Shown: one piece after another, positions 51,653 through 60,319 of the stretch | Numbering within the stretch: the first letter of the stretch is position 1 | Layout: each line of letters begins with the position of its first letter | Assembly: GCA_001931535.1 (NCBI GenBank) | Contig: CP016211.1 | Location: forward strand, 10,276,377 to 10,340,376 | DNA length: 64,000 nucleotides | Origin: Minicystis rosea | GTDB lineage: Bacteria > Myxococcota_A > Polyangia > Polyangiales > Polyangiaceae | Direction of reading: 5' to 3' | Program-made: the position numbers and the translations under genes | Notes under the pieces: model-generated | Told to the model about the DNA's origin: nothing | The model's input: the letters and a program-made list of their open reading frames with translations, nothing else | Database searches by the model: none

Positions 51653-52944
51653 CAGCCGCCGTCCGGCGCGCCCGCGTCGGCGACGTTGCCGAACACGATG
51701 CGCGCCGGCATCTCGATGGGCTGCGGCGGCAGCACCTTCTCCCCCAAAAATGTGCGCCACTGCGCGAGGTATCGGCCGCGCGGCGGGCCGATGACGTAGC
51801 GCTCGCCGTGCGGCGGGACGGCCACGACGGGGACGCCGTCGAGGAGCAGGTACATCAAGCGATCGGCGTTGTTCACCGCGACGAAGCCCTCCCCCGGCAC
51901 GGCCGGATCGCGCGTGGGCGGGAGCTGGAGCGGCGCGGAGCGGAACGCGACGAGCTCCTCGCGCGCGAGGAAGATGCCCTGCGGCACGGTCGGCAAGCCC
52001 GTCGGCACGTGGCGCACGCCGGGCGCAGGGACGAGCATGCCGCTCGCCGGGAGATCGGTGCGCTTCTGCAGGCCGGTGACCTCGAAGACGATGCCGCCGC
52101 CCTCCTGCCAAACGTAGGACGCGAAGAGCGGGACCTCGCCGGGCTGGCAGATCGGGGTGCGTGGATCGACGCCGCCGAGCTCGACGATCGCGCGGCACAA
52201 GAGCAGACCGCCATCGCCGGCTTCGCCCACCTTGCCGATCTCCATCTTCACCGTCGCGACGGTGGAGGTGAGCTCGAGCTTGCGCACCACGTAGCCGAGC
52301 CTGCGGCCTTCGCCCTGCGCGCGCACGGTGCCGGCGGAGAGCGGGGTCACGTCGACGCGGCGCTCGCCGAGCACCGGGCGCAGCGCGCCGGGCGGGATCA
52401 CGCGGTACTCGCCCGCGGTGGGCCAGAGGACGATGTTGCCGTAGTGATCGGTGCGCGCGCGGATCTCGGTGTGCGCCGGCAACGGGAAAGCGTGGCCGGT
52501 GAACACGAGGCGCATGCGGCCGATGTCGGTGAGATCGATCTTGAGCGCGAGCGCGGTGAGCTTGTTCGCTTCGCGCAGGCCGTCGATGGAGACCTCGGGC
52601 GCGCGCGGCGGCGGCGGCACGTCGCGCCAACGGAAGACGGCGTCGAGCGACACGCCCGAAGCGTCGCGCGTGTAGGGCACGCTCTCGGCCGGGATCGGCG
52701 TGCTCGGGCGCATGCTCTCGGGCGGCGGGGCGCCGCCGTCGGAGGTCGAGCGCGGCTCGATCACCGCGCTTTGGCCACCGTCGTCGCCGCCGTCGAAGAG
52801 CTCGGGCGGCTCGGTGGCGAGGGGCGCGGGCAGGATGCTCGCGTTGGGGCTGGCGCTAGCGTCGCTGGGGCCGCTCGGCGACCCGCTGGGCTCGCAGGCG
52901 GCGAGCGCGGCGACGATCATCAGCCGAGCGGCGCGACCGATCAC
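51652..52944 (-). CDS. Putative lipoprotein, unknown
   Basis: 430 residues. The signal MIGRAARLMIVAALAAC ends in a lipobox (Cys17). A low-complexity Ser/Pro/Asp/Gly linker (SPSGPSDASASPNASILPAP) follows, then a large domain of mostly beta structure with no match I know; a recurrent block is PGEGFVAVNNADRLMYLLLD, VPVVAVPPHGERYVIGPPRG. Its ATG overlaps the stop of an upstream HAD gene, forming an operon HAD-lipoprotein-thioesterase. Function unassigned. Confidence 0.65.
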   Translation of the reverse strand: MIGRAARLMIVAALAACEPSGSPSGPSDASASPNASILPAPLATEPPELFDGGDDGGQSAVIEPRSTSDGGAPPPESMRPSTPIPAESVPYTRDASGVSLDAVFRWRDVPPPPRAPEVSIDGLREANKLTALALKIDLTDIGRMRLVFTGHAFPLPAHTEIRARTDHYGNIVLWPTAGEYRVIPPGALRPVLGERRVDVTPLSAGTVRAQGEGRRLGYVVRKLELTSTVATVKMEIGKVGEAGDGGLLLCRAIVELGGVDPRTPICQPGEVPLFASYVWQEGGGIVFEVTGLQKRTDLPASGMLVPAPGVRHVPTGLPTVPQGIFLAREELVAFRSAPLQLPPTRDPAVPGEGFVAVNNADRLMYLLLDGVPVVAVPPHGERYVIGPPRGRYLAQWRTFLGEKVLPPQPIEMPARIVFGNVADAGAPDGG

Positions 52945-53699
52945 GGATCCATCTCGAACGTGTGGATGACCTCGGCGAGCGCGTCGAGGTCCGGCGGGTT
53001 GGGCGCGTACTGCGTGTCGAGGAAGACGCCGATGCTCCCGGGGTGCGCCTCCAAGAAGATGTTCACGTTCATCGGCTCGTTGTCGAACGAGGCGATCACC
53101 TTCCCGAGGCGGGACAGATCGGGCGCGACCGATCGCTTGAACACGTGATCGGGCGTCTCGAAGCGCGGCTTGACGACGAGCTCGGTGCCGATGACGCCGA
53201 TGGGGAAGCCGCGATCGCGCAGGCTGGCGAACGAGCCGAGCGCCATGTTCGGCAGGTCGCGGCCCGTGAGGTACACGACGACCGCGCCGGCCTCGTGGAC
53301 GGCGTGGGCGAAGGCGCGGGCGCCCTTCACCTCGACGTCGTGGCGCACGTGCGGATCGTTGAAGAAGCGCTGCTTCCAGAAGGCGAAGCCCTCTTCGTGC
53401 AGCGCGGTGCCCTGCACGCCGAGGCGGCGCAGGTTCTCCACGAAGCCGTAGCCGATGTCGTCATCGGTGGCGCGCGCGCAGCAGGCCGCGGCGTCGGGGT
53501 GACGCGCGTACCAATGCTCGGCCAGCTCGTGGAGGATGGCGACCACGCGCGGACGGTTGTCCATGAGGGTGCCGTCGAGATCGAAGACCACGACCGCCGG
53601 GCTCGTGCGGGATTGCTCGCGCACCCGATCGATGATGCGGCGGAGGAGCGCGGACCGAGCCGCAGGATCGAGGCGACGGGGGAGGAACGGCGTGCTCAT
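52941..53699 (-). CDS. HAD-superfamily hydrolase
   Basis: 252 residues. Motif I is VVVFDLDGTLMDNRP (DxDGT), motif II lies in AVVVYLTGRDLP, and motif III/IV in KVIASFDNEPMNVNIFLE. The cap between motif I and II is short and helical. Probably a phosphatase; the motif-II TGRD and the late DNEP are like those of HAD proteins acting on small sugar or nucleotide phosphates. It starts the operon with the unknown lipoprotein; the longer upstream reading covers promoter DNA. Confidence 0.88.
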   Translation of the reverse strand: MSTPFLPRRLDPAARSALLRRIIDRVREQSRTSPAVVVFDLDGTLMDNRPRVVAILHELAEHWYARHPDAAACCARATDDDIGYGFVENLRRLGVQGTALHEEGFAFWKQRFFNDPHVRHDVEVKGARAFAHAVHEAGAVVVYLTGRDLPNMALGSFASLRDRGFPIGVIGTELVVKPRFETPDHVFKRSVAPDLSRLGKVIASFDNEPMNVNIFLEAHPGSIGVFLDTQYAPNPPDLDALAEVIHTFEMDP

Positions 53700-53786
53700 A
53701 CGGGGGCGCGGTCCCCATAGCGCAGCGGCGCGGGGAGAGGGAGCACGCTCCGCCGGGCTCACGAGCGCCCCAGCCCAGACGCCTAC

Positions 53787-53809
53787 AATGTAGAGACTTA
53801 TCCTACATT
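53787..53809. promoter_or_regulatory. AT-rich inverted repeat between divergent genes
   Basis: AATGTAG (53787-53793) and CTACATT (53803-53809) pair with a 9-base spacer and are followed by a T run. The site lies between the HAD operon and a divergent small lipoprotein gene and could be an operator. In the plus direction the T run after the stem also resembles a weak terminator. Confidence 0.45.
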
Positions 53810-53905
53810 TTTGGCCGTCACTGGACGTGATCCGTACCATTCGAGGTCGATGAGGGCAGCGAAGGCGTCGAGCCCCCCGACCGCCGCCCCTCGGAGGTGT
53901 CGTCC

Positions 53906-54298
53906 ATGCGTGCACGCGTGAAAACCGCTTTGGCTTTGGCCATCACGATCCCCGCCGTCGCCGGTTGCGAAAAGTCCCCCAAAGACCGCCTCCAGGGCCG
54001 CTGGCTCGGGGAAAGCGTGGAGAACGTCCCCGTCAGCCAACTGCAGAAGACCACCGGCTGGGTGAAGGGCACGGCGATCGAGTTCAACGGCAACAAGGTG
54101 ACCGTCACCATCCCCGCGGAGACGCCGCGGACGGGCTCGTACACGGTGACGCGCAAGGAAGGCGACGCCTTGCTCGTGAGCTTCAAGCGCGACGAAGGCG
54201 GCCGCGACGAGGCCGAGATGGCGCTCGTCGGCGATCACACGCTGCGCTGGAAGATCGGCGGCGGCCGCGAGATCGTGATGCAGAAGGCGCGCAACTGA
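53906..54298 (+). CDS. Small lipoprotein, unknown
   Basis: 130 residues. The signal MRARVKTALALAITIPAVAG ends at Cys21 (AVAGC). The mature part DRLQGRWLGESVENVPVSQL, TAIEFNGNKVTVTIPAETPR and VSFKRDEGGRDEAEMALVGD reads as a single antiparallel beta barrel of the lipocalin or DUF-type lipid-associated fold. GGAGG nine bases upstream marks the ATG; a GTG three codons earlier is less likely. No substrate can be inferred. Confidence 0.75.
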   Translation: MRARVKTALALAITIPAVAGCEKSPKDRLQGRWLGESVENVPVSQLQKTTGWVKGTAIEFNGNKVTVTIPAETPRTGSYTVTRKEGDALLVSFKRDEGGRDEAEMALVGDHTLRWKIGGGREIVMQKARN

Positions 54299-54500
54299 GG
54301 AGCACGGCGCGACATCGCGGGCGCGGGATCGGGGCGCTCGCATCGAGGTCGCGCGCGCGACGTCACGACACGGCGGCAGCACGCGCCGCCGACGGACGCG
54401 CTGAGATCCATTCGACGACATCGTGAGCGCCCGCGAGCAGCTCGATCGAGCTGCGAGGCGCATCACTGTCGTCGAACGGAGCCCATTCTCGTCGAGGCCC

Positions 54501-54550
54501 CACCATTGCAATGGTGAGCGCCCGTCCATCACGCCGACCATTGCAATGGT
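54501..54550. repeat. Two copies of the palindrome ACCATTGCAATGGT, 35 bp apart
   Basis: 54502-54515 and 54537-54550 are identical 14-bp palindromes (the first extends to CACCATTGCAATGGTG). The 21 bases after each (GCGCCC, TCC, TCACG) also match partly, so the unit is a tandem 35-bp repeat. The rest of the 282-base gap 54299-54580 holds no gene. Placed upstream of nothing obvious, it may be a terminator region or a binding site. Confidence 0.7.
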
Positions 54551-54580
54551 TGGCGCCCATCCCTCACGTCATTCGATGCA

Positions 54581-55374
54581 TCACTGGAGGACGAGGCATT
54601 CGCCGACGCCTTCGGGATCGCGCAGGTGGTGAATGCAGACGCCTTCGCCTTCCTGGCAATAAGGCGGCGCGCCGCCGGGGACCGCGCCGCACAGACGATG
54701 ACAGGTCGGTGATGCATCCGGCGCGTCGGCCACGCAGGCGAAGCCACCTTGGCAGGGACACGGCTGGCCGGCGCCGCCGGCCCCGGGCGGCAAGCACGCG
54801 GTCGCACCGGTCGCATCGGCGATGAGGCAAGCGGTGCCGGGCTGCGTACAGCTCGAAGGCTCGAGCGCGTTGCAGGTGTTCACCGGGAAGCAGAGCATCG
54901 CGCCGGTGCTCACCTTGCCGCCCATGCCGTCGCCGTAGTCGAGGGCTTGGATGCAGTGCTCGCTCGCGGACTCGCAGCCGCTCCAATCCCCGCCGCAACA
55001 GAGCTTGCGACACTGGCCTTCGCTCGTGACGCAGAAGTATCCGGCGGCGCAGTCGCTCTGTTGCGTGCACGTCGAGCCCGTCTTGCCCGTGCCGGCGGGG
55101 AAGCACGCGGGGGAGACGCTGCCATTCTCGGGAACGGGGACGCACGCCGGCGTCGCGGCCGGACAGCCCGCGCTCGACTGGTAGTTGCACGCGCCCTGCG
55201 GGCAGGCGGCCACGCCGTCGGGGGCGTCGCGGGGACGCCGCCGTCCTCGAAGATCACCGTCACGCCGCCCTCCGGCCCGGCGTCGAAGTGATCGGAGATG
55301 TCGGTCTCCGTTTTCCCCATCTCACAGCCCGCGGCGAAGAGAAGCGCCGCCGCACCCAATCCCAAGCGTCGCAT
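54581..55374 (-). pseudogene. Cys-rich lipoprotein gene with a single-base frameshift
   Basis: The minus strand begins MRRLGLGAAALLFAAGCEMG (lipobox AAGC) and continues ISDHFDAGPEGGVTVIFEDG. At a run of five G on the plus strand (55220-55224) the frame shifts. Adding one base joins it to DGVAACPQGACNYQSSAGC and a further 200 residues with about 20 Cys (CPVPENG, GTGKTGSTCTQQSDC, CCGGDWSGC, CNALEPSSCTQPGTAC, PCPCQGGFAC). Thus one gene of about 264 codons is split. The second part has no start of its own apart from a weak internal ATG. A real mutation, or an indel in the homopolymer run of the assembly. Confidence 0.8.
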
Positions 55375-55398
55375 GTGCACGAGCGTATCCGTTGCGCG

Positions 55399-58300
55399 TC
55401 AGCGCCGCACGCGTTCACGCCGGATGCGATAGAGGACGTTCTTTTCGCCTTCGCCCTCGTGCCGGAGCTCCACGATCACGTCTTCGCCGAGGGGCCCCGT
55501 GAGCAGCTTGCGCGCGGCTTCCGTGGAGCGCACGGACTGCCCGTTGATCGAGACGAGCACATCGCCCGGCTCGACACCGGCGGCCTCCGCCTCGCTGCCC
55601 ATGGGCACCATCGCGACGAGGACGACCTTGGCACCGCCTTCGACCTTCTCCTCCAGCGTCACCGCGAGGGAGCCTGCGCCCTTGGGATCGCGCGCGGCCG
55701 CGCGCTGGCCATCGGCGAGGATGATCTTCACGCGATCGGTCGTGCGCCCGGCGCGCACCTCGACGTCCTCGGCGCGACCGCGGCCGAGGTCGGCGAAATA
55801 CGCTTCGAGCGCGACCTTGCCCGCGGGTAGGTTGCCGAGCTTGAAGCGGCCTTTGCGATCGGTGCTCACCACCCCGCGCGGCAATGGCCCCGCGGGGAGG
55901 AACGTCGGCACCACGTCGCGGCCCACGCGCGCGCCGGCCACCGGGCGCTCGTCGGCGTCGAGGACCTCGCCCTCCACCTCGCCGGACTCCTCGAGATCGA
56001 TCGTGCCCAGATCGGCGGGGTGATCGCGATCGCCCGTGACCACGACGATCGCCTCCGCGGGCGCGTAGTCGGGGTGGTGCGTGAGGATGCGCAGGCGGCC
56101 CGGCGCGAGATCTTTCACGAGGAACCAGCCATCGGCGTCCGTGCGCACGTGGCGCGCGCCCGAGGCGGTGAAGAGGGTGAGCTCGACGTTGGCCAGGCGA
56201 TCGCGTCCATCGCGCGCGGTCACGTTGCCGCGGCCTTCGATGCCCTCGAGCATCGTGAGCACGACCTTCTTCGGCGCGGACTCGACGATCTCCACGAGCG
56301 GCGCCTTGCCCGGTCGCACCAGCGTGAAGCGCAGCGGCAGGCCGGCCGCGTCGCGCAGCTCGGCCTCGCCGTGATCGTCGGTGAAGAGCGTGTGCCGGAG
56401 CGGGTCGGCGACGTCGAGCGAGACGACGCGCACCTCCACGCGATCGACGGGGTAGCCGCGATCGTCGACGACGCGCACGCTCACCGGATCGCGCGGCTTG
56501 GGGAGGATGATCTCGACGCGCGCGCGATCGCGATCGGGCACGCTCAACGTCACGCGCGCGACCACGTCGCCCGGCGTCTCGGGCCGCGAGACGGAGAGCA
56601 GCACCTCGTCGGGCGCGGCCGCGAAGGTGAAGGTCCCGTCGTCGGCGGCATGGACGATCTTCTCCAGCGCGCCGTGCGTCGCCGCCATCTCGATGCGCGC
56701 GCCGCGCACGGGCGTGCGATCTTCTTCGATGACGCGCCCCTCGATCCAACCGCCTTGGCGAAGCACGACGTGCACCGTGGAGACGGCGCCCGGGCGGATG
56801 GAGACGGCATCCGAGATCGTCTCGACGTACCCCGGATGCCGCACGATGGCGTGCACGCGGCCGGGGGGAATGGGATCGCACCGGAACGTTCCATCGGCGC
56901 GCGTGACCCATGGGTCGCCGCCGCGCCGCGGGCTCGATGTGCCCGCGCTCCCGGGATCGGCGGCCGCGATGGCGGCGGAGGCGGGAGGGAGATCGGGGAT
57001 CGGGCCCGGCATCACGCCGAGCTCGCCCATGGGGATGAGCGGCGCGGGACCGGGCAGCGCGAGCTCGAAGCGCTCTTCGCGGAAGTCGATGAGCGCGGAG
57101 GTCTCGTCGATCGGCATGCCCTCCATGTCGGTGCCGATCACCTCGATCGTCGCGCCGGACACGGGGTAGCCGCGATCGTCCACCACGTCGCCTTCGAGCA
57201 CGCCGCCGCGGAGCAGCGGGACGCGCACCTCGGTCACCGTCTCCGCGACGGCGGCCGTGCGCGACACGAAGCCCGCCGCGCGCGCCGACACCGACGCGCG
57301 GCCGCGCGCGATCGGCCCCAAGATCACCGCGCCGTCGGGCCCGGTGCGGCCATGGATCGGGAACGAGGTGAGCCCTTCTTCCGCGAGCACGACGGCCGCG
57401 TCCTTCACGGGCGGCGCGCCTTCGCCCTCGCCGTCGGTGACGAGCACGCGCACCTTGCGGCCCGCTTCGAGCGTGAGCTTGATCTCCTTCACCTCGCCGC
57501 GCTTCACCGCGACCGCGAGCTCGGTGCGGCTCACCTCTTCGCCGAGCGTGGCCTTCAGATCGTACACGCCGCCGTTCAGCCCGCCGATGCGGGCCACGCC
57601 CTCGGCATCGGTCACCGTGCTGCGCGCCGGCCAGAGCCGCGTTCCCGCGGCGAGCACCGTGGCGCCCGCCGCCGGCTTGCCATCGGGCTCGACGACGGTG
57701 ACCGTGATCCCGGCAGGCCGCTCCAATCGAATGCGCAGCGGCGTCGCGCCCGGGACGATGCCGGTCTTGATGACCTCGTCGTAACCCTTCGCCCACACGC
57801 GCACGCGATACGGCGCGGGCCCGAGGCGATCGACGCGCGCCGCGCCCTGCGCGCCGGTGAGGGCGGCATAGGGCAGCGGATCGGTCGTGGTCACCTCGAC
57901 CGACGCGCCCGGGACGGGGTGCTCCGCTTCGTCGACCACCACCACGTCGAGGGCCTTCGCCGGGCGCAGCATCAACGCGGCTTCGCGCGGGCCTGCTTCG
58001 AGCACGATGCGCGACGACGCCCGCGCGCGGCCCGCGCCGTACCCGAGGAGCCAAACTTCGCCGCGTGGCAGCTTGGTGAAGCTCGCGCGCCCGCTCGCGT
58101 CGGTGTTGCGATCGCCGGCGAAATAAGCCTTTCCATTGCGGATCGCGAAGATGCGCACGCTCGCGCCCGGGAGCGGCTTGCCCGCTTCGTCGGTGACGGC
58201 GACCGTCAGCGCCGCGTCACGGGCGCCCTCCGCGGACGGCAAGATGGGCGCGGGGATCGACGGCGGCAGCGGACGGAAGAGATAGACGTCCCGCAGCGAG

Positions 58301-58419
58301 ACGACGAACACCAAGCACACGAACGCCGCCAGGGCCGCGATGATGCGGCTCCGCAGCTCATCTGCGCGTCGGGCCGGCGGAGGCGTGGGCTCGGATCGCT
58401 GGGACACGTCGGGCAGCAC
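55399..58419 (-). CDS. Membrane-anchored carboxypeptidase-regulatory-repeat protein with C-terminal PDZ
   Basis: 1006 residues from GTG 58419. A membrane span (AALAAFVCLVFVVSLRDVYL, about 29-48) precedes about nine beta-sandwich repeats of the carboxypeptidase-regulatory type. They are recognisable by blocks such as GKPLPGASVRIFAIRNGKAY, HPVPGASVEVTTTDPLPYAA, GKPAAGATVLAAGTRLWPAR, YPVSGATIEVIGTDMEGMPI and RPVAGARVGRDVVPTFLPAG. The last 100 residues form a PDZ-like domain (AAGVEPGDVLVSINGQSVRS). This is a long envelope rod with a peptide-binding tip; protein partners unknown. It diverges from a TPR protein. Confidence 0.85.
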   Translation of the reverse strand: MLPDVSQRSEPTPPPARRADELRSRIIAALAAFVCLVFVVSLRDVYLFRPLPPSIPAPILPSAEGARDAALTVAVTDEAGKPLPGASVRIFAIRNGKAYFAGDRNTDASGRASFTKLPRGEVWLLGYGAGRARASSRIVLEAGPREAALMLRPAKALDVVVVDEAEHPVPGASVEVTTTDPLPYAALTGAQGAARVDRLGPAPYRVRVWAKGYDEVIKTGIVPGATPLRIRLERPAGITVTVVEPDGKPAAGATVLAAGTRLWPARSTVTDAEGVARIGGLNGGVYDLKATLGEEVSRTELAVAVKRGEVKEIKLTLEAGRKVRVLVTDGEGEGAPPVKDAAVVLAEEGLTSFPIHGRTGPDGAVILGPIARGRASVSARAAGFVSRTAAVAETVTEVRVPLLRGGVLEGDVVDDRGYPVSGATIEVIGTDMEGMPIDETSALIDFREERFELALPGPAPLIPMGELGVMPGPIPDLPPASAAIAAADPGSAGTSSPRRGGDPWVTRADGTFRCDPIPPGRVHAIVRHPGYVETISDAVSIRPGAVSTVHVVLRQGGWIEGRVIEEDRTPVRGARIEMAATHGALEKIVHAADDGTFTFAAAPDEVLLSVSRPETPGDVVARVTLSVPDRDRARVEIILPKPRDPVSVRVVDDRGYPVDRVEVRVVSLDVADPLRHTLFTDDHGEAELRDAAGLPLRFTLVRPGKAPLVEIVESAPKKVVLTMLEGIEGRGNVTARDGRDRLANVELTLFTASGARHVRTDADGWFLVKDLAPGRLRILTHHPDYAPAEAIVVVTGDRDHPADLGTIDLEESGEVEGEVLDADERPVAGARVGRDVVPTFLPAGPLPRGVVSTDRKGRFKLGNLPAGKVALEAYFADLGRGRAEDVEVRAGRTTDRVKIILADGQRAAARDPKGAGSLAVTLEEKVEGGAKVVLVAMVPMGSEAEAAGVEPGDVLVSINGQSVRSTEAARKLLTGPLGEDVIVELRHEGEGEKNVLYRIRRERVRR

Positions 58420-58640
58420 CGACCTCTACCGCATCTCGAAGGGGGTGGCACTCCATCGAGGAGGATTGCTGTCACGTCACAAAACACGGTCGGCGATGGA
58501 CATTTTGACAGTCGCGCCGCGCGCCTCCGCGAGGCTTCGCGGCCGCGTCGCGAGGCCTCGAAGGGGGCTGATTCGCCGGCGCCTCCTTGCCTTTTCGTCA
58601 CCATGTTCCCCCAGCGGCCTGCTTCGGATACGCTCCCCTC

Positions 58641-59258
58641 ATGCGCCCGCGCTCCATGGTCGTATCTCTGTTCGCTGCTGCGCTCGTCCTCGGCAACGCC
58701 CTCGCCGGCGCCGAGCCGCCGAAGGGCAAGGACATCAAGCGCGATCCCGAGAACAAGAAGGGCATCAGCCCGTACATGGAGCTGATCGTCAAGGGCGAGG
58801 CGGCCTTCGTGGCGCGCGACATCGCCGGCGCGACCGCGACGTTCCAGGAAGCGATCAAGAGCGACGCCGATCAGATGCTCGGCTTCTATCGGCTGGGTGA
58901 GGCCGAGATCGAGCAGGGCAAGCTCGACGACGCGGAGAAGACGTTCGAGGCCGGCCTCAGCAAGCGCGGCACGGACGATCTCAAGGCCAAGCTGCTGTTC
59001 TCGATCGCCGACCTGAAAGAGCGGCAGAAGAAGTGGCAGGGCGCGAAGGACGCGTGGGCGAGCTACGCCGCCTTCCTCCAAGGCAACGCCAAGGCGAAGG
59101 GATATCCCGCGACCGCGACGGAGCGGCTCAAGCAGGCCGACCGGCGGTTGAAGGACGAGATCGACTACGGCGCCGTGAAGGAGCGCATCGCCAAGCGCCT
59201 CGCCGAGAAGGAAAAAGAGGCGGCCGAGAACGCGAAGAAGGACAAGCTGAACCGCTGA
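58641..59258 (+). CDS. Exported TPR-like protein with Lys/Glu-rich tail
   Basis: 205 residues. The signal MRPRSMVVSLFAAALVLGNA is cleaved near ALAGA. The body has tetratricopeptide-like helices: ELIVKGEAAFVARDIAGATA, GFYRLGEAEIEQGKLDDAEK and LLFSIADLKERQKKWQGAKD. The tail KRLAEKEKEAAENAKKDK is a charged coiled segment. Likely a periplasmic scaffold. The start inside a longer frame is chosen for the signal peptide. It may share a promoter region with the giant protein that diverges from it. Confidence 0.8.
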   Translation: MRPRSMVVSLFAAALVLGNALAGAEPPKGKDIKRDPENKKGISPYMELIVKGEAAFVARDIAGATATFQEAIKSDADQMLGFYRLGEAEIEQGKLDDAEKTFEAGLSKRGTDDLKAKLLFSIADLKERQKKWQGAKDAWASYAAFLQGNAKAKGYPATATERLKQADRRLKDEIDYGAVKERIAKRLAEKEKEAAENAKKDKLNR

Positions 59259-59417
59259 TCGCCAGAGCACGTGCGCGCCGCGACCGCCTCCGGCGTTCGT
59301 GCTGCGGCGCGCACCGTCAGGCGGCGCGCGACCCGAGAACCAGGGCGCCGGAGCACATTGGCGACGTGCTGCTCTCTGGGCAGCGCACGTCGGCCTGCTA
59401 CGCTGACGATCACTCTG

Positions 59418-60173
59418 ATGCTTCGTCTGAAGGCCGGATCATTGGCTCTGACGGTGCTCGGCTTCGTCGCCGGATGCGGGGCGGCCGAACCGCCTCCCGC
59501 TCCCGTGACGCCCGCGACGGCGGCCGCGAAGCCGCCGCAACAGGCACGACCGACACCCGCATCCGTGACGATGGCGAACCCCGGCGGCGACGCCGCCGAC
59601 CCGGAGCTCGCGGCGCTCGAGCTCCTCGATCACCAGGGCTTCTCGGCGCGGCGTGATCGCGAGGGCACGCTCAGCGTGCAGCTCGCGGGCGCGAAGTACT
59701 GGCGGCGCGTGCGCCTCTGGGGCTACCCGACGCGCGTCGCGTTCCGCTTCGGCGACGAGCACTACGGCGTCGTCGCCGTCTGGTACGAGCCGGCCAAGGG
59801 CCCCGACGATCCGGAGAGCTGCCTCAAGCGCTTCATCGCGCAAGGCCGGCCCGCGGCCGAGATGTTCGGCGTGCGCGCGACCGAGGTGCGGATGGTGCGC
59901 ACGCTCCAGATCGGGCCGACGGGCAGCAAGCCGATGGTGATCGACGTCATCGACGCGGCCGTCGACGGCCTCACGGAGCCGAAGGAGTTCGCGGGCGCGC
60001 TCGCGGCGTACGAGTCGTGGCCGGGCACCTGCCTCGTGCAGGGCTTCATCGTCTCGGCCGCGAAGCATCACGCGCTCGCGCATCGCATCCGTGATCGCTG
60101 GGTCGCTGAGGCCGCCCCCAAGCTGGGGTGGACCCCGCGCGTCACCGCGGCCCCCGCGTTCGATTCACGGTAG
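59418..60173 (+). CDS. Lipoprotein, unknown
   Basis: 251 residues. The signal MLRLKAGSLALTVLGFVAGC ends in a lipobox. A Pro/Ala linker leads to a domain of about 180 residues: ALELLDHQGFSARRDREGTL, WRRVRLWGYPTRVAFRFGDE, GVVAVWYEPAKGPDDPESCL and YESWPGTCLVQGFIVSAAKH, with two Cys that may pair. There is no known family. A longer frame begins upstream at 59271 but has no signal peptide and is Arg-rich. Follows the TPR gene after 159 bases. Confidence 0.7.
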   Translation: MLRLKAGSLALTVLGFVAGCGAAEPPPAPVTPATAAAKPPQQARPTPASVTMANPGGDAADPELAALELLDHQGFSARRDREGTLSVQLAGAKYWRRVRLWGYPTRVAFRFGDEHYGVVAVWYEPAKGPDDPESCLKRFIAQGRPAAEMFGVRATEVRMVRTLQIGPTGSKPMVIDVIDAAVDGLTEPKEFAGALAAYESWPGTCLVQGFIVSAAKHHALAHRIRDRWVAEAAPKLGWTPRVTAAPAFDSR

Positions 60174-60229
60174 CCCGCCCCACCACGTCGGCGTGTCGCG
60201 CATCGCAACATTGCACGATGTGATGCCGT

Positions 60230-60250
60230 ATCTGCGGCGCGAACGCAGAT
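60230..60250. promoter_or_regulatory. Inverted repeat upstream of the reductase/ligase gene
   Basis: ATCTGCG and CGCAGAT pair perfectly across 7 bases, 70 bases ahead of the start codon. A TTGACT (60267-60272) follows, resembling a -35 box, but no matching -10 is clear. The repeat may be an operator. Confidence 0.35.
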
Positions 60251-60319
60251 TCGCGCCATCCGGCCCTTGACTCGTGCTGCCCTAAAGGCGAATCCCGACC
60301 CGTTCAGGCGGAGTCTGCG

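Noticed and set aside
58505..58510. TTGACA upstream of the exported TPR gene
   Set aside because: Followed by GC-rich sequence with no -10 match.
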